Positions 1 through 5,320 of a stretch of DNA of 5,347 nt are shown one piece after another. This stretch comes from Nitriliruptoraceae bacterium. GTDB taxonomy: Bacteria; Actinomycetota; Nitriliruptoria; Nitriliruptorales; Nitriliruptoraceae. The stretch spans positions 1 to 5,347 of the forward strand of contig SKNK01000019.1 in assembly GCA_007120565.1 (NCBI GenBank). Reading direction: 5' to 3'. Made by a program: the position numbers and the translations under genes. Within the stretch, counting starts at the first letter, position 1. The number at the start of each line of letters is the position of its first letter. The notes under the pieces are model-generated. The model worked only from the letters and a program-made list of their open reading frames with translations. It did no database searches and had not been told where the DNA came from.

Positions 1-120
1 CAGCAGCGTGATGGCCGCTCCGACGTAGCCACGGCCCACGTTCTCGGGATCACCGAACTCGTAGAGCGCGCGGAAGACCTCCGGCAGGGTCAAGAAGAAC
101 TCCCGGAACCACTCGAGCAC
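1..120 (-). CDS. Partial hypothetical protein, N-terminal 40 residues (runs off window)
   Basis: The frame is open from a GTG at 120-118 to the window edge. A strong Shine-Dalgarno run, GGAGGAGGGA on the minus strand (128-137), lies 7 bases upstream, so the start is well supported. The visible peptide begins VLEWFREFFLTLPEVFRALY. It is a hydrophobic, amphipathic N-terminal helix rich in Phe, Leu and Glu, followed by a polar stretch (EFGDPENVGRG) and then the start of what looks like a membrane segment (YVGAAITLL) where the window ends. I do not recognise the family. A small membrane protein is an inference from composition. The gene is divergent from the downstream kinase across a 439-base gap. 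No function can be assigned from 40 residues. Confidence 0.7.
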   Translation of the reverse strand, partial: MLEWFREFFLTLPEVFRALYEFGDPENVGRGYVGAAITLL

Positions 121-150
121 CGTGACGTCCCTCCTCCACCCGCCGGTCGC

Positions 151-187
151 GGGGCCTGGCGCAGGCTCCGGGCGGCTCTCGCCCGGA
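151..187. repeat. Two overlapping, mutually exclusive stem-loops
   Basis: Hairpin B is a perfect 8-base stem: 167-174 (TCCGGGCG) pairs with 180-187 (CGCCCGGA) around a 5-base loop at 175-179. Hairpin A pairs 151-158 (GGGGCCTG) with 162-169 (CAGGCTCC) around the loop GCG. It has one G-U pair in plus-strand RNA, which becomes a C-A mismatch in minus-strand RNA. The two share 167-169, so they cannot both form fully. They lie 31-67 bases upstream of the minus-strand GTG at 120, where the leader of that transcript could run. There is no T-tract, so a simple terminator is not indicated. The role is unknown. An attenuator-like leader or an operator is inference only. Confidence 0.5.
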
Positions 188-265
188 TCGCGGTGAACTC
201 CGACGTTTCGCTCCGCCAGACCGGCTCGCCAGCCGTTCGACGTCACTTCCTCGTCGGTCGTACTA

Positions 266-307
266 CTCGCGTGCAACACGCGGGCCGATCACGCCGGCCC
301 GCTGCAC
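266..307. repeat. Two alternative stem-loops, short versus extended
   Basis: Hairpin C pairs CGCGTG (268-273) with CACGCG (277-282) around the loop CAA. Hairpin D pairs GCGGGCCG (280-287) with CGGCCCGC (295-302) around a 7-base loop. D can be lengthened by GTGCA (271-275) pairing with TGCAC (303-307), leaving a 4-base bulge (276-279), for 13 pairs in all. The extended form of D uses most of the left arm of C, so the two are mutually exclusive. They sit about 253-294 bases upstream of the kinase start and 146-187 upstream of the minus-strand gene. The pairing is read directly from the sequence. Any regulatory role is inference, and GC-rich DNA forms such stems by chance more often than average DNA. 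Confidence 0.5.
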
Positions 308-549
308 AGCACCGAGGACACATCCCGCACCCTCGATGGGCGCAACGGTACCAACCTCGACGAGAGGCGGACAAACGATCGGTGTCCCTGGCTCACTCGC
401 CAGCACGCAGCGAGCCGGTGTGGCCTGCTGGTGAACGAGGCTTGGCCGCGCTCTGCCTGGCTCCGGATGCAGCGGCCAGGTCGCCGCGGGGCCGGGTCCG
501 TTACCGTACGAGCCGCACCAGCGGTCCAGGCTCTCACCATCGTCGATCG

Positions 550-555
550 AGGAGG
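550..555 (+). promoter_or_regulatory. Shine-Dalgarno site fixing the kinase start
   Basis: AGGAGG ends 4 bases before the GTG at 560. No comparable site precedes the upstream in-frame GTG at 431. The 43 residues that the longer start would add have no kinase-like character and do not resemble a signal peptide. The 560 start also puts the conserved kinase sequence (GGRYELRMRLGSGG) about a dozen residues from the N-terminus, as is usual for bacterial PknB-type kinases. Confidence 0.8.
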
Positions 556-559
556 CGTC

Positions 560-2245
560 GTGTCGCGATCCGACGCCGCCGAGCGGGTCCTCGGGGGCCG
601 CTACGAGTTGCGCATGCGTCTGGGTTCGGGCGGCGCGGGGACCGTATGGCTCGGCCACGATCGGACACTCGGTCGCGCGGTGGCCATCAAGCTCCTCCAC
701 GCCGACCTCGCGCAGGATCCTGCCGTCGAGTCCCGGTTCCGGACCGAAGCCACCGCCGCGGCTCAGCTGACCCACCCCAACGCGGTCCAGATCTACGACA
801 TCGGTCGCGATGGCACCGACGACTACCTCGTGATGGAGTTGGTCGAGGGACCGAGCTTGTCGGGCCTGCTCCGAAGTGGCCCCCTGCCTCCTGGGGTGGG
901 GGCCGCGATGGGCAGGATGGTCGCCGGGGCGCTCAGCGCCGCGCACGATGCCTCGATCGTCCACCGCGACGTCAAGCCCGGCAACGTGTTGCTCTCGCCG
1001 GGCGGGCGCGTCAAGCTCGCGGACTTCGGGATCGCGCGCGTGCTCGGGCAGGTCAGCGCCCGCCTCACCCGGACGGGAACGGTGCTCGGCACGGCCCGCT
1101 ACCTCGCCCCCGAGCAGTTGGGCGACGATCCCATCGATGCGCGGGCGGACGTCTACGCGCTCGGGCTGACGCTCTTCGAAGCCGTGACCGGCCAGCCACC
1201 CTTCGGGGAGGGCAGCCCGATCGAGATCGCCACCCGGAGGCTCACCACCTCCCTGCCGTCGGTCCGCGCGCTGGCTCCCGAGGTCCCGCCCGGCCTGGAC
1301 GAGCTCATCCAGTGGGCAACGCAGCGCGAACCGGATCATCGTCCCCACGACGGCAGGGCCATGGCCTCGGCTCTGGCCGAGTTCGCGGCTTTCGACGCCG
1401 AACGGACCCTGGCAGAGCTCGTCAGCGCGCACCTGCGAGCAACCCCACCGGCTGAGGAGGCCCACACCACCGTCGCGCGCCAGGCGCCGCCTCCGGTGGC
1501 TGAGGCACAGGCGCCTCATCCGCAGCCGGCCCCTCCTCAAGGCGACCCGGCGGGCACCCAGGCCCTCCCCCCGTCGACCGAACCGCACGGAGGGAACCGC
1601 ACCGCAACGATGCCCGCCTCCGCAGCAGCGGAACCCGCACCGACGGCCAAGCGGTCCTCCGCCGTCCAGTGGATCCTGGTCGCGCTGATCGTGGTCGCCA
1701 TCGGCGTCGCTGGCGTGGTCTTCCTCCGCGATGGTGACCGGGCCGGGAACGGCCCGGGCGGATCGGCGTCGCCACCTAACCCGGAGACCGCACTCGACAT
1801 CGTCGACGTCGGCGACCACGATCCCGATGGGGACCTCCGCGAGTGGCCCGACCGTGTCGGGGACGCGATCGACGGGAACCCCGAGACCTTCTGGCAGACC
1901 GAGTCGTACCACGACGCGGACATCTACGGGCCGGAGAAGGACGGCGTCGGTCTGTGGGTCTCCTTCGAGGGTTCGGCGACGCTCAGCAACGTCGAGATCG
2001 ACCTCTCCCGTGAGGGCGGCGCGATGGAGCTGTGGCTCGGCGACGGCGCACCGGCCGAGGACCAACTGCCGTCCGAGTGGGGTGAGCGGATCCACGGGGG
2101 CCAGATCGGCTCCGCCGAGCTGCAGATCGACGATCTCCCTGACGGCATGGAAGGCGACACCCTCCTCGTCTGGTTCAAGGAACTGCCGCCTGGAGGGAGC
2201 GGCTACCGCGGCGAGATCCACGACATCCGCGTCTACGGCAGCTGA
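560..2245 (+). CDS. Transmembrane Ser/Thr protein kinase (PknB-type) with discoidin-like ectodomain
   Basis: This 561-residue protein is a membrane-anchored eukaryotic-type Ser/Thr kinase, expected to phosphorylate cytoplasmic proteins in response to something outside the cell. Numbering is from the GTG at 560. The kinase domain spans about 14-275: glycine loop LGSGGAGTV (21-29), ATP-anchoring Lys44 in VAIK, alpha-C Glu63, catalytic HRDVKPGN (135-142, Asp137, an RD-type kinase), DFG (155-157), activation-loop threonines including Thr170, Thr172 and Thr178, and APE (183-185). All key catalytic residues are present, so it should be active. A Pro/Ala-rich linker (about 292-365) leads to one membrane helix (about 369-389), placing 390-561 outside. 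There are no PASTA repeats. Instead, residues from about 412 contain DAIDGNPETFWQTE (435-448), resembling the F5/8 type C (discoidin) jelly-roll and the C-terminal domain of actinobacterial MurJ/MviN proteins. The ligand is unknown. The gene is monocistronic here and convergent with the SDR gene. Kinase assignment is near certain; the ectodomain call is moderate. Confidence 0.95.
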   Translation: MSRSDAAERVLGGRYELRMRLGSGGAGTVWLGHDRTLGRAVAIKLLHADLAQDPAVESRFRTEATAAAQLTHPNAVQIYDIGRDGTDDYLVMELVEGPSLSGLLRSGPLPPGVGAAMGRMVAGALSAAHDASIVHRDVKPGNVLLSPGGRVKLADFGIARVLGQVSARLTRTGTVLGTARYLAPEQLGDDPIDARADVYALGLTLFEAVTGQPPFGEGSPIEIATRRLTTSLPSVRALAPEVPPGLDELIQWATQREPDHRPHDGRAMASALAEFAAFDAERTLAELVSAHLRATPPAEEAHTTVARQAPPPVAEAQAPHPQPAPPQGDPAGTQALPPSTEPHGGNRTATMPASAAAEPAPTAKRSSAVQWILVALIVVAIGVAGVVFLRDGDRAGNGPGGSASPPNPETALDIVDVGDHDPDGDLREWPDRVGDAIDGNPETFWQTESYHDADIYGPEKDGVGLWVSFEGSATLSNVEIDLSREGGAMELWLGDGAPAEDQLPSEWGERIHGGQIGSAELQIDDLPDGMEGDTLLVWFKELPPGGSGYRGEIHDIRVYGS

Positions 2246-2250
2246 GTCAG

Positions 2251-2265
2251 GCTCGAGGTCCGAGC
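2251..2265. terminator. Weak hairpin between convergent kinase and SDR genes
   Basis: GCTCG (2251-2255) pairs with CGAGC (2261-2265) around a 5-base loop, 6 bases after the kinase stop, in the 60-base gap before the SDR stop. The stem is only 5 pairs and no T-tract follows. It is the best candidate for transcription termination in the gap, but a weak one. Confidence 0.2.
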
Positions 2266-2305
2266 GACGTCGACCCGCCACCCTGGCCTCGGAGACGCTG
2301 GCCGA

Positions 2306-3127
2306 TCAGGCCGAACCACCCGAGATCTCGGTGTTGGTGCCGGTCACGTAGGACGCGTCATCCGACAACAGGAACCCCACGACCGAGGCGACCTCCTGCA
2401 CGGCCCCGTACCGACGCAACGGGATCATCCCGATCATCTGGGCCGCGACCTCCTCGGGCGTGTCGGCGTAGTACGCGCTCGGTGTGGACGCCTGCAGTTC
2501 CACCTGTCGGTCCCACATCCTCCCGGGCCCGATGAACCCGGGGCTGACCGCGTTCACCCGGATACCGGCACCCGCGAGGTCCTTCGCAGCGCTCCGTGAG
2601 AAGCCAAGCACGGCCGCCTTGGAAGCCGAGTACGCCGCCATGTTCGGGGCCCCCGAGACCCCCGCCATGGACGCGACCACCACCACCGACCCCGCTCGCT
2701 CCGCGGCGATCAGCGCCGCTGCACAGGCTTGAACCACGGTGAACGTGCCGACGACGTTCACCTCGAGCACCGTGCGCAGATCACCGATGGGATAGCCGGG
2801 GAGCGGGGTGAACGTGCCTTGGTAGCCGGCGCTGGTCACGATCGCGTCCGGTGGCCCGACCCGCGCCACCACCTCGTTCACGGCCTCGGTCACGGCTGAC
2901 TCATCGGTGACGTCCAAAGGGCACAGGTGCACGGCCGGCGCGCCCGCAGCACGACATGCGTCGGCGGTCTCGGCCAGCCGGTCTGTGGCGGCGGCAAGAT
3001 CGCTCAACACGACCGTGGCGCCATCACGTGCCGTACGCAGCGCGATCGCTCCACCGATGTCACCGGCCGCGCCGGTGACCAAGGCGACCCGTCCGGTGAG
3101 CCGGTCAGACGCGGCGTTCTCGATCAT
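2306..3127 (-). CDS. Short-chain dehydrogenase/reductase (SDR), substrate unknown
   Basis: This 273-residue protein is a classical SDR, a soluble NAD(P)(H)-dependent oxidoreductase with a Rossmann fold. The N-terminal nucleotide-binding motif is TGAAGDIG (18-25). Asp43 at the end of the second strand (VVLSDL) favours NAD(H) over NADP(H). LDVTD (71-75) contacts the adenine ring. The catalytic tetrad is Asn124, Ser153, Tyr166 and Lys170 (YSASK 166-170), with the PG motif at 196-197. The C-terminus (VTGTNTEISGG) is the usual SDR ending. Two motif departures: Asp23 replaces the second Gly of TGxxxGxG, and TSAG (98-101) replaces NNAG. Neither should abolish activity. The ATG at 3127 has a GGAG site (minus strand, 3133-3136) 5 bases upstream. 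The gene is divergent from padR and convergent with the kinase. FabG-like, sugar or secondary-alcohol dehydrogenase roles are all possible, so no gene symbol is given. Confidence 0.93.
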   Translation of the reverse strand: MIENAASDRLTGRVALVTGAAGDIGGAIALRTARDGATVVLSDLAAATDRLAETADACRAAGAPAVHLCPLDVTDESAVTEAVNEVVARVGPPDAIVTSAGYQGTFTPLPGYPIGDLRTVLEVNVVGTFTVVQACAAALIAAERAGSVVVVASMAGVSGAPNMAAYSASKAAVLGFSRSAAKDLAGAGIRVNAVSPGFIGPGRMWDRQVELQASTPSAYYADTPEEVAAQMIGMIPLRRYGAVQEVASVVGFLLSDDASYVTGTNTEISGGSA

Positions 3128-3295
3128 CCTTGCTCCGATCGGGCCATCCCGGACAGCATCAACCGCGAGACACTCTCACAGACGATGCCGACCCGCAAAC
3201 GATCGCGGCTACCTGAGCCACGTCGGAACAGCGCCGATCAGGACGAACCCCTGGGCGTTCGGGCGTTGCCCACGGAGGCCCCCCGGCACCAGCAG

Positions 3296-3303
3296 AGGTA
3301 CCT
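3296..3303. promoter_or_regulatory. Palindrome AGGTACCT, candidate operator
   Basis: This perfect 8-base palindrome lies 35 bases upstream of the padR ATG and overlaps the first base of the candidate -35 element. PadR regulators commonly repress their own promoter by binding a dyad there, so it is a plausible autoregulatory site. It does not match the ATGT/ACAT-type PadR operators I know of, and a second GTAC-centred palindrome (CGTACG, 3323-3328) lies 26 bases downstream, partly inside the -10. The operator role is inferred from position only. Confidence 0.3.
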
Positions 3304-3330
3304 TGCATAACATGACCATTCACGTACGCT
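3303..3330 (+). promoter_or_regulatory. Candidate padR promoter, probably leaderless
   Basis: TTGCAT (3303-3308) and TACGCT (3325-3330) are separated by 16 bases. TACGCT fits the actinobacterial TANNNT -10, and the -35 shares TTG with the consensus. Transcription starting about 7-8 bases after the -10 would begin at or next to the padR ATG (3338). The bases before that ATG (CGCTGCCCATC) contain no Shine-Dalgarno sequence, which fits a leaderless mRNA, common in actinobacteria. An alternative -10, TACCTT (3299-3304), would give a short leader but has no good -35. Confidence 0.45.
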
Positions 3331-3337
3331 GCCCATC

Positions 3338-3679
3338 ATGGAGACGACCGACCCGCGCATCCTGGCCCAGATGCGCAAGGGCATCGTGGAGTTCTGTGTG
3401 CTCGCCCATCTTCGTCACGGCGAGTCCTACGGGCGCGAGATCGCGACCAGCCTGGCCAGCAACCCGGCCGTGTTGACCAGCGAAGGGACGCTTTACCCGT
3501 TGCTCGCCCGGCTGCGCAAGCAGGGATGGGTGCAGACGTCCTGGACGCCCTCGGGTTCCGGTCCCCCGCGCCGCTACTACACGTTGACCGACGACGGTGC
3601 CGCAGCTCTCGACGCGTTCACCTCCGCCTGGGAACCGTTCAACACCGCCGTGACCGCGATCCTGGAGACCGAACGATGA
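3338..3679 (+). CDS. PadR-family transcriptional regulator
   Basis: This 113-residue protein is a short-type PadR repressor: an N-terminal winged helix-turn-helix plus one C-terminal dimerisation helix. Diagnostic sequence includes QMRKGIVEFCVLAHL (helix 1), YGREIATSL, the recognition region EGTLYPLLARLRKQGWV, and the wing PRRYYTLTDDG, followed by a C-terminal helix of about 20 residues (AFTSAWEPFNTAVTAIL). The start gives the familiar DPRILAQMRKG opening, and no upstream Shine-Dalgarno is needed if the transcript is leaderless. PadR proteins typically sense a small molecule and repress a neighbouring efflux, membrane or detoxification gene. Here the stop codon overlaps the ATG of the next unit (ATGA, 3676-3679), so the two were translationally coupled, but that partner gene is broken. 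The SDR gene lies divergently 210 bases away and could be a second target. The effector is unknown. Confidence 0.95.
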   Translation: METTDPRILAQMRKGIVEFCVLAHLRHGESYGREIATSLASNPAVLTSEGTLYPLLARLRKQGWVQTSWTPSGSGPPRRYYTLTDDGAAALDAFTSAWEPFNTAVTAILETER

Positions 3680-3692
3680 CTGCGCCACACCC

Positions 3693-3788
3693 GTCTCGAC
3701 GCTCATCGTCCTCCAGGTGCGCCAGGGCACGTTCAGCATCGTGGAGGTAGGCGTCGACCAGACGTTGCGCGGCGGGGCCGGCCAGCAC
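3693..3788 (-). other. Inverted HAAS-like N-terminal coding segment
   Basis: On the minus strand this stretch reads VDAYLHDAERALAHL followed by EDDERR, preceded by LAGPAAQRL. It is an acidic/basic amphipathic helix of the kind that opens HAAS/DUF1700-type proteins encoded next to PadR regulators. Past about 3693 the frame reads DGCGAVIVRSPGSR, which is simply the antisense of the padR end, so the similarity stops there. A GTG at 3788-3786 is in frame, but no clear Shine-Dalgarno precedes it and no continuation of the domain follows. It is therefore unlikely to be a gene in its present orientation. The HAAS assignment is from memory of the family pattern and is moderate. Confidence 0.5.
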
Positions 3789-3796
3789 CGGCGGCG

Positions 3797-3976
3797 GGGT
3801 ACCTGCTCGCGGCGCTGATCGTCGCCATGGCCATCAGCGCCTCGCTGCTGCTCTCCAGGATCCCGCCGTTCTTCGGCCCCGAGGGCGGGGACGTGGTGGC
3901 AGTTGGCCAGCTCACCTGGGCCTTCATCGTCTTCTCTGTGACCGCACTCATCATCAAGCGCAACGCCCGCAAGTGA
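3797..3976 (+). other. Orphan membrane-protein C-terminus (two helices)
   Basis: These 59 codons encode one hydrophobic helix (about GYLLAALIVAMAISASLLL), a short loop containing RIPPFFGPEGGDVVAVG, a second helix (about QLTWAFIVFSVTALII) and a basic tail (KRNARK) before TGA. Hydrophobicity, the positively charged end and GC-rich third positions all look like real coding sequence. The first in-frame ATG is at 3827, inside the first helix, and lacks an obvious Shine-Dalgarno, so a free-standing 49-residue protein is possible but unlikely. The frame is the same as padR: no stop occurs from 3680 to 3973. I take it as the C-terminal remnant of the padR partner gene. The family is not otherwise recognised. 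Confidence 0.55.
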
Positions 3977-3985
3977 CCCGCTACG

Positions 3986-4000
3986 CCACCGCAGCGGTGG
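3986..4000. terminator. Hairpin between converging units, possible bidirectional terminator
   Basis: CCACCG (3986-3991) pairs perfectly with CGGTGG (3995-4000) around the loop CAG, with a flanking G-U pair possible. It sits 9 bases after the membrane-remnant stop and 24 bases past the hemL stop on the other strand, in the 48-base convergent gap, where a terminator is expected. There is no T-tract on either side, as is common for actinobacterial terminators. Confidence 0.4.
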
Positions 4001-4024
4001 TCGGCCCGGTTCGCGCACACGGGT

Positions 4025-5314
4025 TCAACCCGCCGCCAGCGACTCTGCCGCGGCGGCTGCCGCCCGCTCGACGAGCGTGAGGGCCGCGTCATCCAGGGCG
4101 AGCGAGGTGAACACCACCTCGTAGCCCGAGGGTGCGAGGTAGACGCCGTGGTCGAGCATCGCGTGGAAGAACGCGGCGTAGGTCTGGTGGTCTGCCGCCG
4201 CGATCTCCTCGTATCGCGTCGGCGCCGCGTCGGCGAACACGACACCGGCCAAGGTCCCGTGATGTACCACCTGCGCGGTGATCCCAGCGGCGGAGAACGC
4301 CTGCTCGAGCCCGGCGACGACCCGGTCGGTGGTGACAGCGAGGTGGTCGTACACCTCATCGGTGAGCAGCTTGAGCTGTGCCGCACCCGCCGCGACCGCG
4401 ACCGGGTTCCCCGACAAGGTGCCGGCCTGGTAGACGGGGCCGTCCGGCGCGAGCTCTGCCATCAGGTCCTCGCGACCACCGAAGGCGGCCAGCGGGAAGC
4501 CGCCGCCGACGATCTTGCCGAGGATGGTGATGTCGAGCGCGACGTCGTGGAACTCCTGCGCCCCACCACGGGCCAGGCGGAACCCGCTGATGACCTCGTC
4601 GAACACCAGCACCGCTCCGACACGGTCCGCCTCGGCTCGGAGGAAGGCCAGGAACCCGTCCGCCGGTGGGACGAGGTTCATGTTGGCGGGGACCGGCTCA
4701 CACAGGATCGCGGCGAGGTCGTCGCCGTGCTCATCGACCGCCGCGCGCACCGCTTCCGGATCGTTCCAGGGCACCAGGATCGTGTCTGCCGCGGCACCGG
4801 CCGTCACCCCCGGCGAGCCAGGGATACCCAGGGTCGCCACACCCGACCCCGCGGCGACCAGTAGCGCGTCGGAGTGGCCGTGGTAGTGCCCGACGAACTT
4901 CAGCAGCTTCGCTCGTCCGGTGGCGCCACGAGCGACGCGGATCGCACTCATCCCGGCTTCGGTGCCGGAGTTGACCAACCGCACCTTGTCGATCGAGGGC
5001 ACGGCGTCGACGATGGATTCCGCCAACTCGATCTCGCCGAGGGTCGGCGCGCCGAAGGATGACCCGCGTTCCAGTGCGGCCGATGCCGCCTCCAGCACCT
5101 CGCGGCGTGCGTGGCCGAACAGCAGCGGCCCCCACGAGTTGACGAGGTCGACGTAACGGTTGCCATCGACGTCGATCAGTTCGCCTCGTTCACCCCGGTC
5201 GATGAAACGGGGCACCCCGCCAACGCTGCCGAAGGAGCGGACCGGCGAGTTCACCCCGCCGGGGATCACGGAGCGGGCACGGTCGAACAGGCGCGCGGAG
5301 GCGTCGGTACTCAC
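4025..5314 (-). CDS. hemL: Glutamate-1-semialdehyde 2,1-aminomutase
   Basis: HemL is a cytoplasmic PLP enzyme that converts glutamate-1-semialdehyde to 5-aminolevulinate, the last step of the C5 route to tetrapyrroles (haem, corrinoids). Numbering from the GTG at 5314 gives 429 residues, the usual length. Family sequence is present end to end: FDRARSVIPGGVNSPVRSF near the N-terminus, NSGTEA (115-120) binding the PLP phosphate, GHYHGH (142-147), EPVPANMN, FDEVISGFR with Asp239 contacting the PLP ring, LGKIVGGGFP with the Schiff-base Lys267, and YQAGTLSGNP (295-304). The YQAGTLSGNP and GGAQ signatures separate HemL from other class III aminotransferases. No inactivating change was seen. The start at 5314 is preferred over GTG 5326 because GAGG lies 6 bases upstream. 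Its C-terminus converges on the padR remnant. No other hem gene falls inside the window, although hemB or hemC are common upstream neighbours. Confidence 0.97.
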   Translation of the reverse strand: MSTDASARLFDRARSVIPGGVNSPVRSFGSVGGVPRFIDRGERGELIDVDGNRYVDLVNSWGPLLFGHARREVLEAASAALERGSSFGAPTLGEIELAESIVDAVPSIDKVRLVNSGTEAGMSAIRVARGATGRAKLLKFVGHYHGHSDALLVAAGSGVATLGIPGSPGVTAGAAADTILVPWNDPEAVRAAVDEHGDDLAAILCEPVPANMNLVPPADGFLAFLRAEADRVGAVLVFDEVISGFRLARGGAQEFHDVALDITILGKIVGGGFPLAAFGGREDLMAELAPDGPVYQAGTLSGNPVAVAAGAAQLKLLTDEVYDHLAVTTDRVVAGLEQAFSAAGITAQVVHHGTLAGVVFADAAPTRYEEIAAADHQTYAAFFHAMLDHGVYLAPSGYEVVFTSLALDDAALTLVERAAAAAAESLAAG

Positions 5315-5320
5315 GGTTGA

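Larger units (their letters stand above)
121..559. other. Divergent non-coding region upstream of the kinase, with clustered dyads
   Basis: No convincing gene was found in these 439 bases. Reading frames that cross it give Arg/Pro/Ser-rich, low-complexity translations typical of GC-rich antisense or out-of-frame DNA. The region separates the minus-strand gene starting at 120 from the kinase starting at 560, so it should hold both promoters. I could not identify a good -35/-10 pair for either. TACCGT at 502-507 fits a TANNNT -10, but no -35-like element lies at the right distance. The region holds two clusters of inverted repeats, at 151-187 and 266-307, listed separately. Confidence 0.6.
3676..3976 (+). 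pseudogene. Rearranged padR-coupled membrane protein gene (HAAS/DUF1700-like), not intact
   Basis: An ATG at 3676 overlaps the padR stop (ATGA), the usual arrangement for a PadR regulator and its membrane-protein partner. The frame from this ATG gives MTAPHP, then Ser/Arg-rich sequence, and stops at a TAG (3748-3750) after 24 codons. Good coding sequence returns in a different plus-strand frame from about 3797 to the TGA at 3974-3976, as two membrane helices. Between them (about 3693-3788) the opposite strand encodes a HAAS-like helical peptide, which is what the N-terminus of such a protein should contain. I read this as an original MTAPHP...HAAS...membrane gene in which the N-terminal segment was inverted and the middle lost. 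Frame bookkeeping shows that a pure inversion cannot restore one continuous frame from the ATG at 3676, so an additional deletion or indel is required. An assembly artefact would look the same. Confidence 0.55.

Noticed and set aside
431..559. N-terminal extension of the kinase from GTG 431
   Set aside because: There is no Shine-Dalgarno there, the 43 residues are unlike kinase or signal sequence, and AGGAGG directly precedes GTG 560.
193..1455. A 420-codon plus-strand reading frame overlapping the kinase N-terminal half
   Set aside because: It is extremely Arg/Pro/Gly-rich, with no hydrophobic core or motifs, and is out of frame with the kinase. It is a composition artefact.
263..2281. A 672-codon minus-strand reading frame antisense to the kinase
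   Set aside because: Its length comes from GC-rich third-position bias. The translation has no recognisable domain, and the opposite strand encodes a complete kinase with every catalytic motif.
3253..3268. Tandem GGGCGTTC/GGGCGTTG repeat upstream of padR
   Set aside because: There are only two 7-base copies in a GC-rich stretch, with no further units and no matching copy elsewhere, so this does not support a functional iteron or operator.
3701..3823. Near-identical 10-mers GCTCATCGTC (about 3701) and GCTGATCGTC (about 3814) as possible recombination repeats
   Set aside because: They are in direct orientation, so they would not mediate an inversion. They are short and imperfect, and are likely coincidence in coding-derived sequence.
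3320..4018. A 232-codon minus-strand reading frame across padR and the remnant
   Set aside because: Most of it is antisense to padR and the membrane remnant. The meaningful HAAS-like peptide in this area is in a different minus-strand frame.
4016..4035. GGGTTCAACCC resembling a tRNA T-arm
   Set aside because: The arms leave a loop shorter than the 7 bases required, no acceptor, D or anticodon arms are present, and it overlaps the hemL C-terminus.
4148..4864. Plus-strand reading frames antisense to hemL (up to 238 codons)
   Set aside because: hemL is complete and motif-rich on the other strand. The antisense translations show no domain and are Arg-rich.
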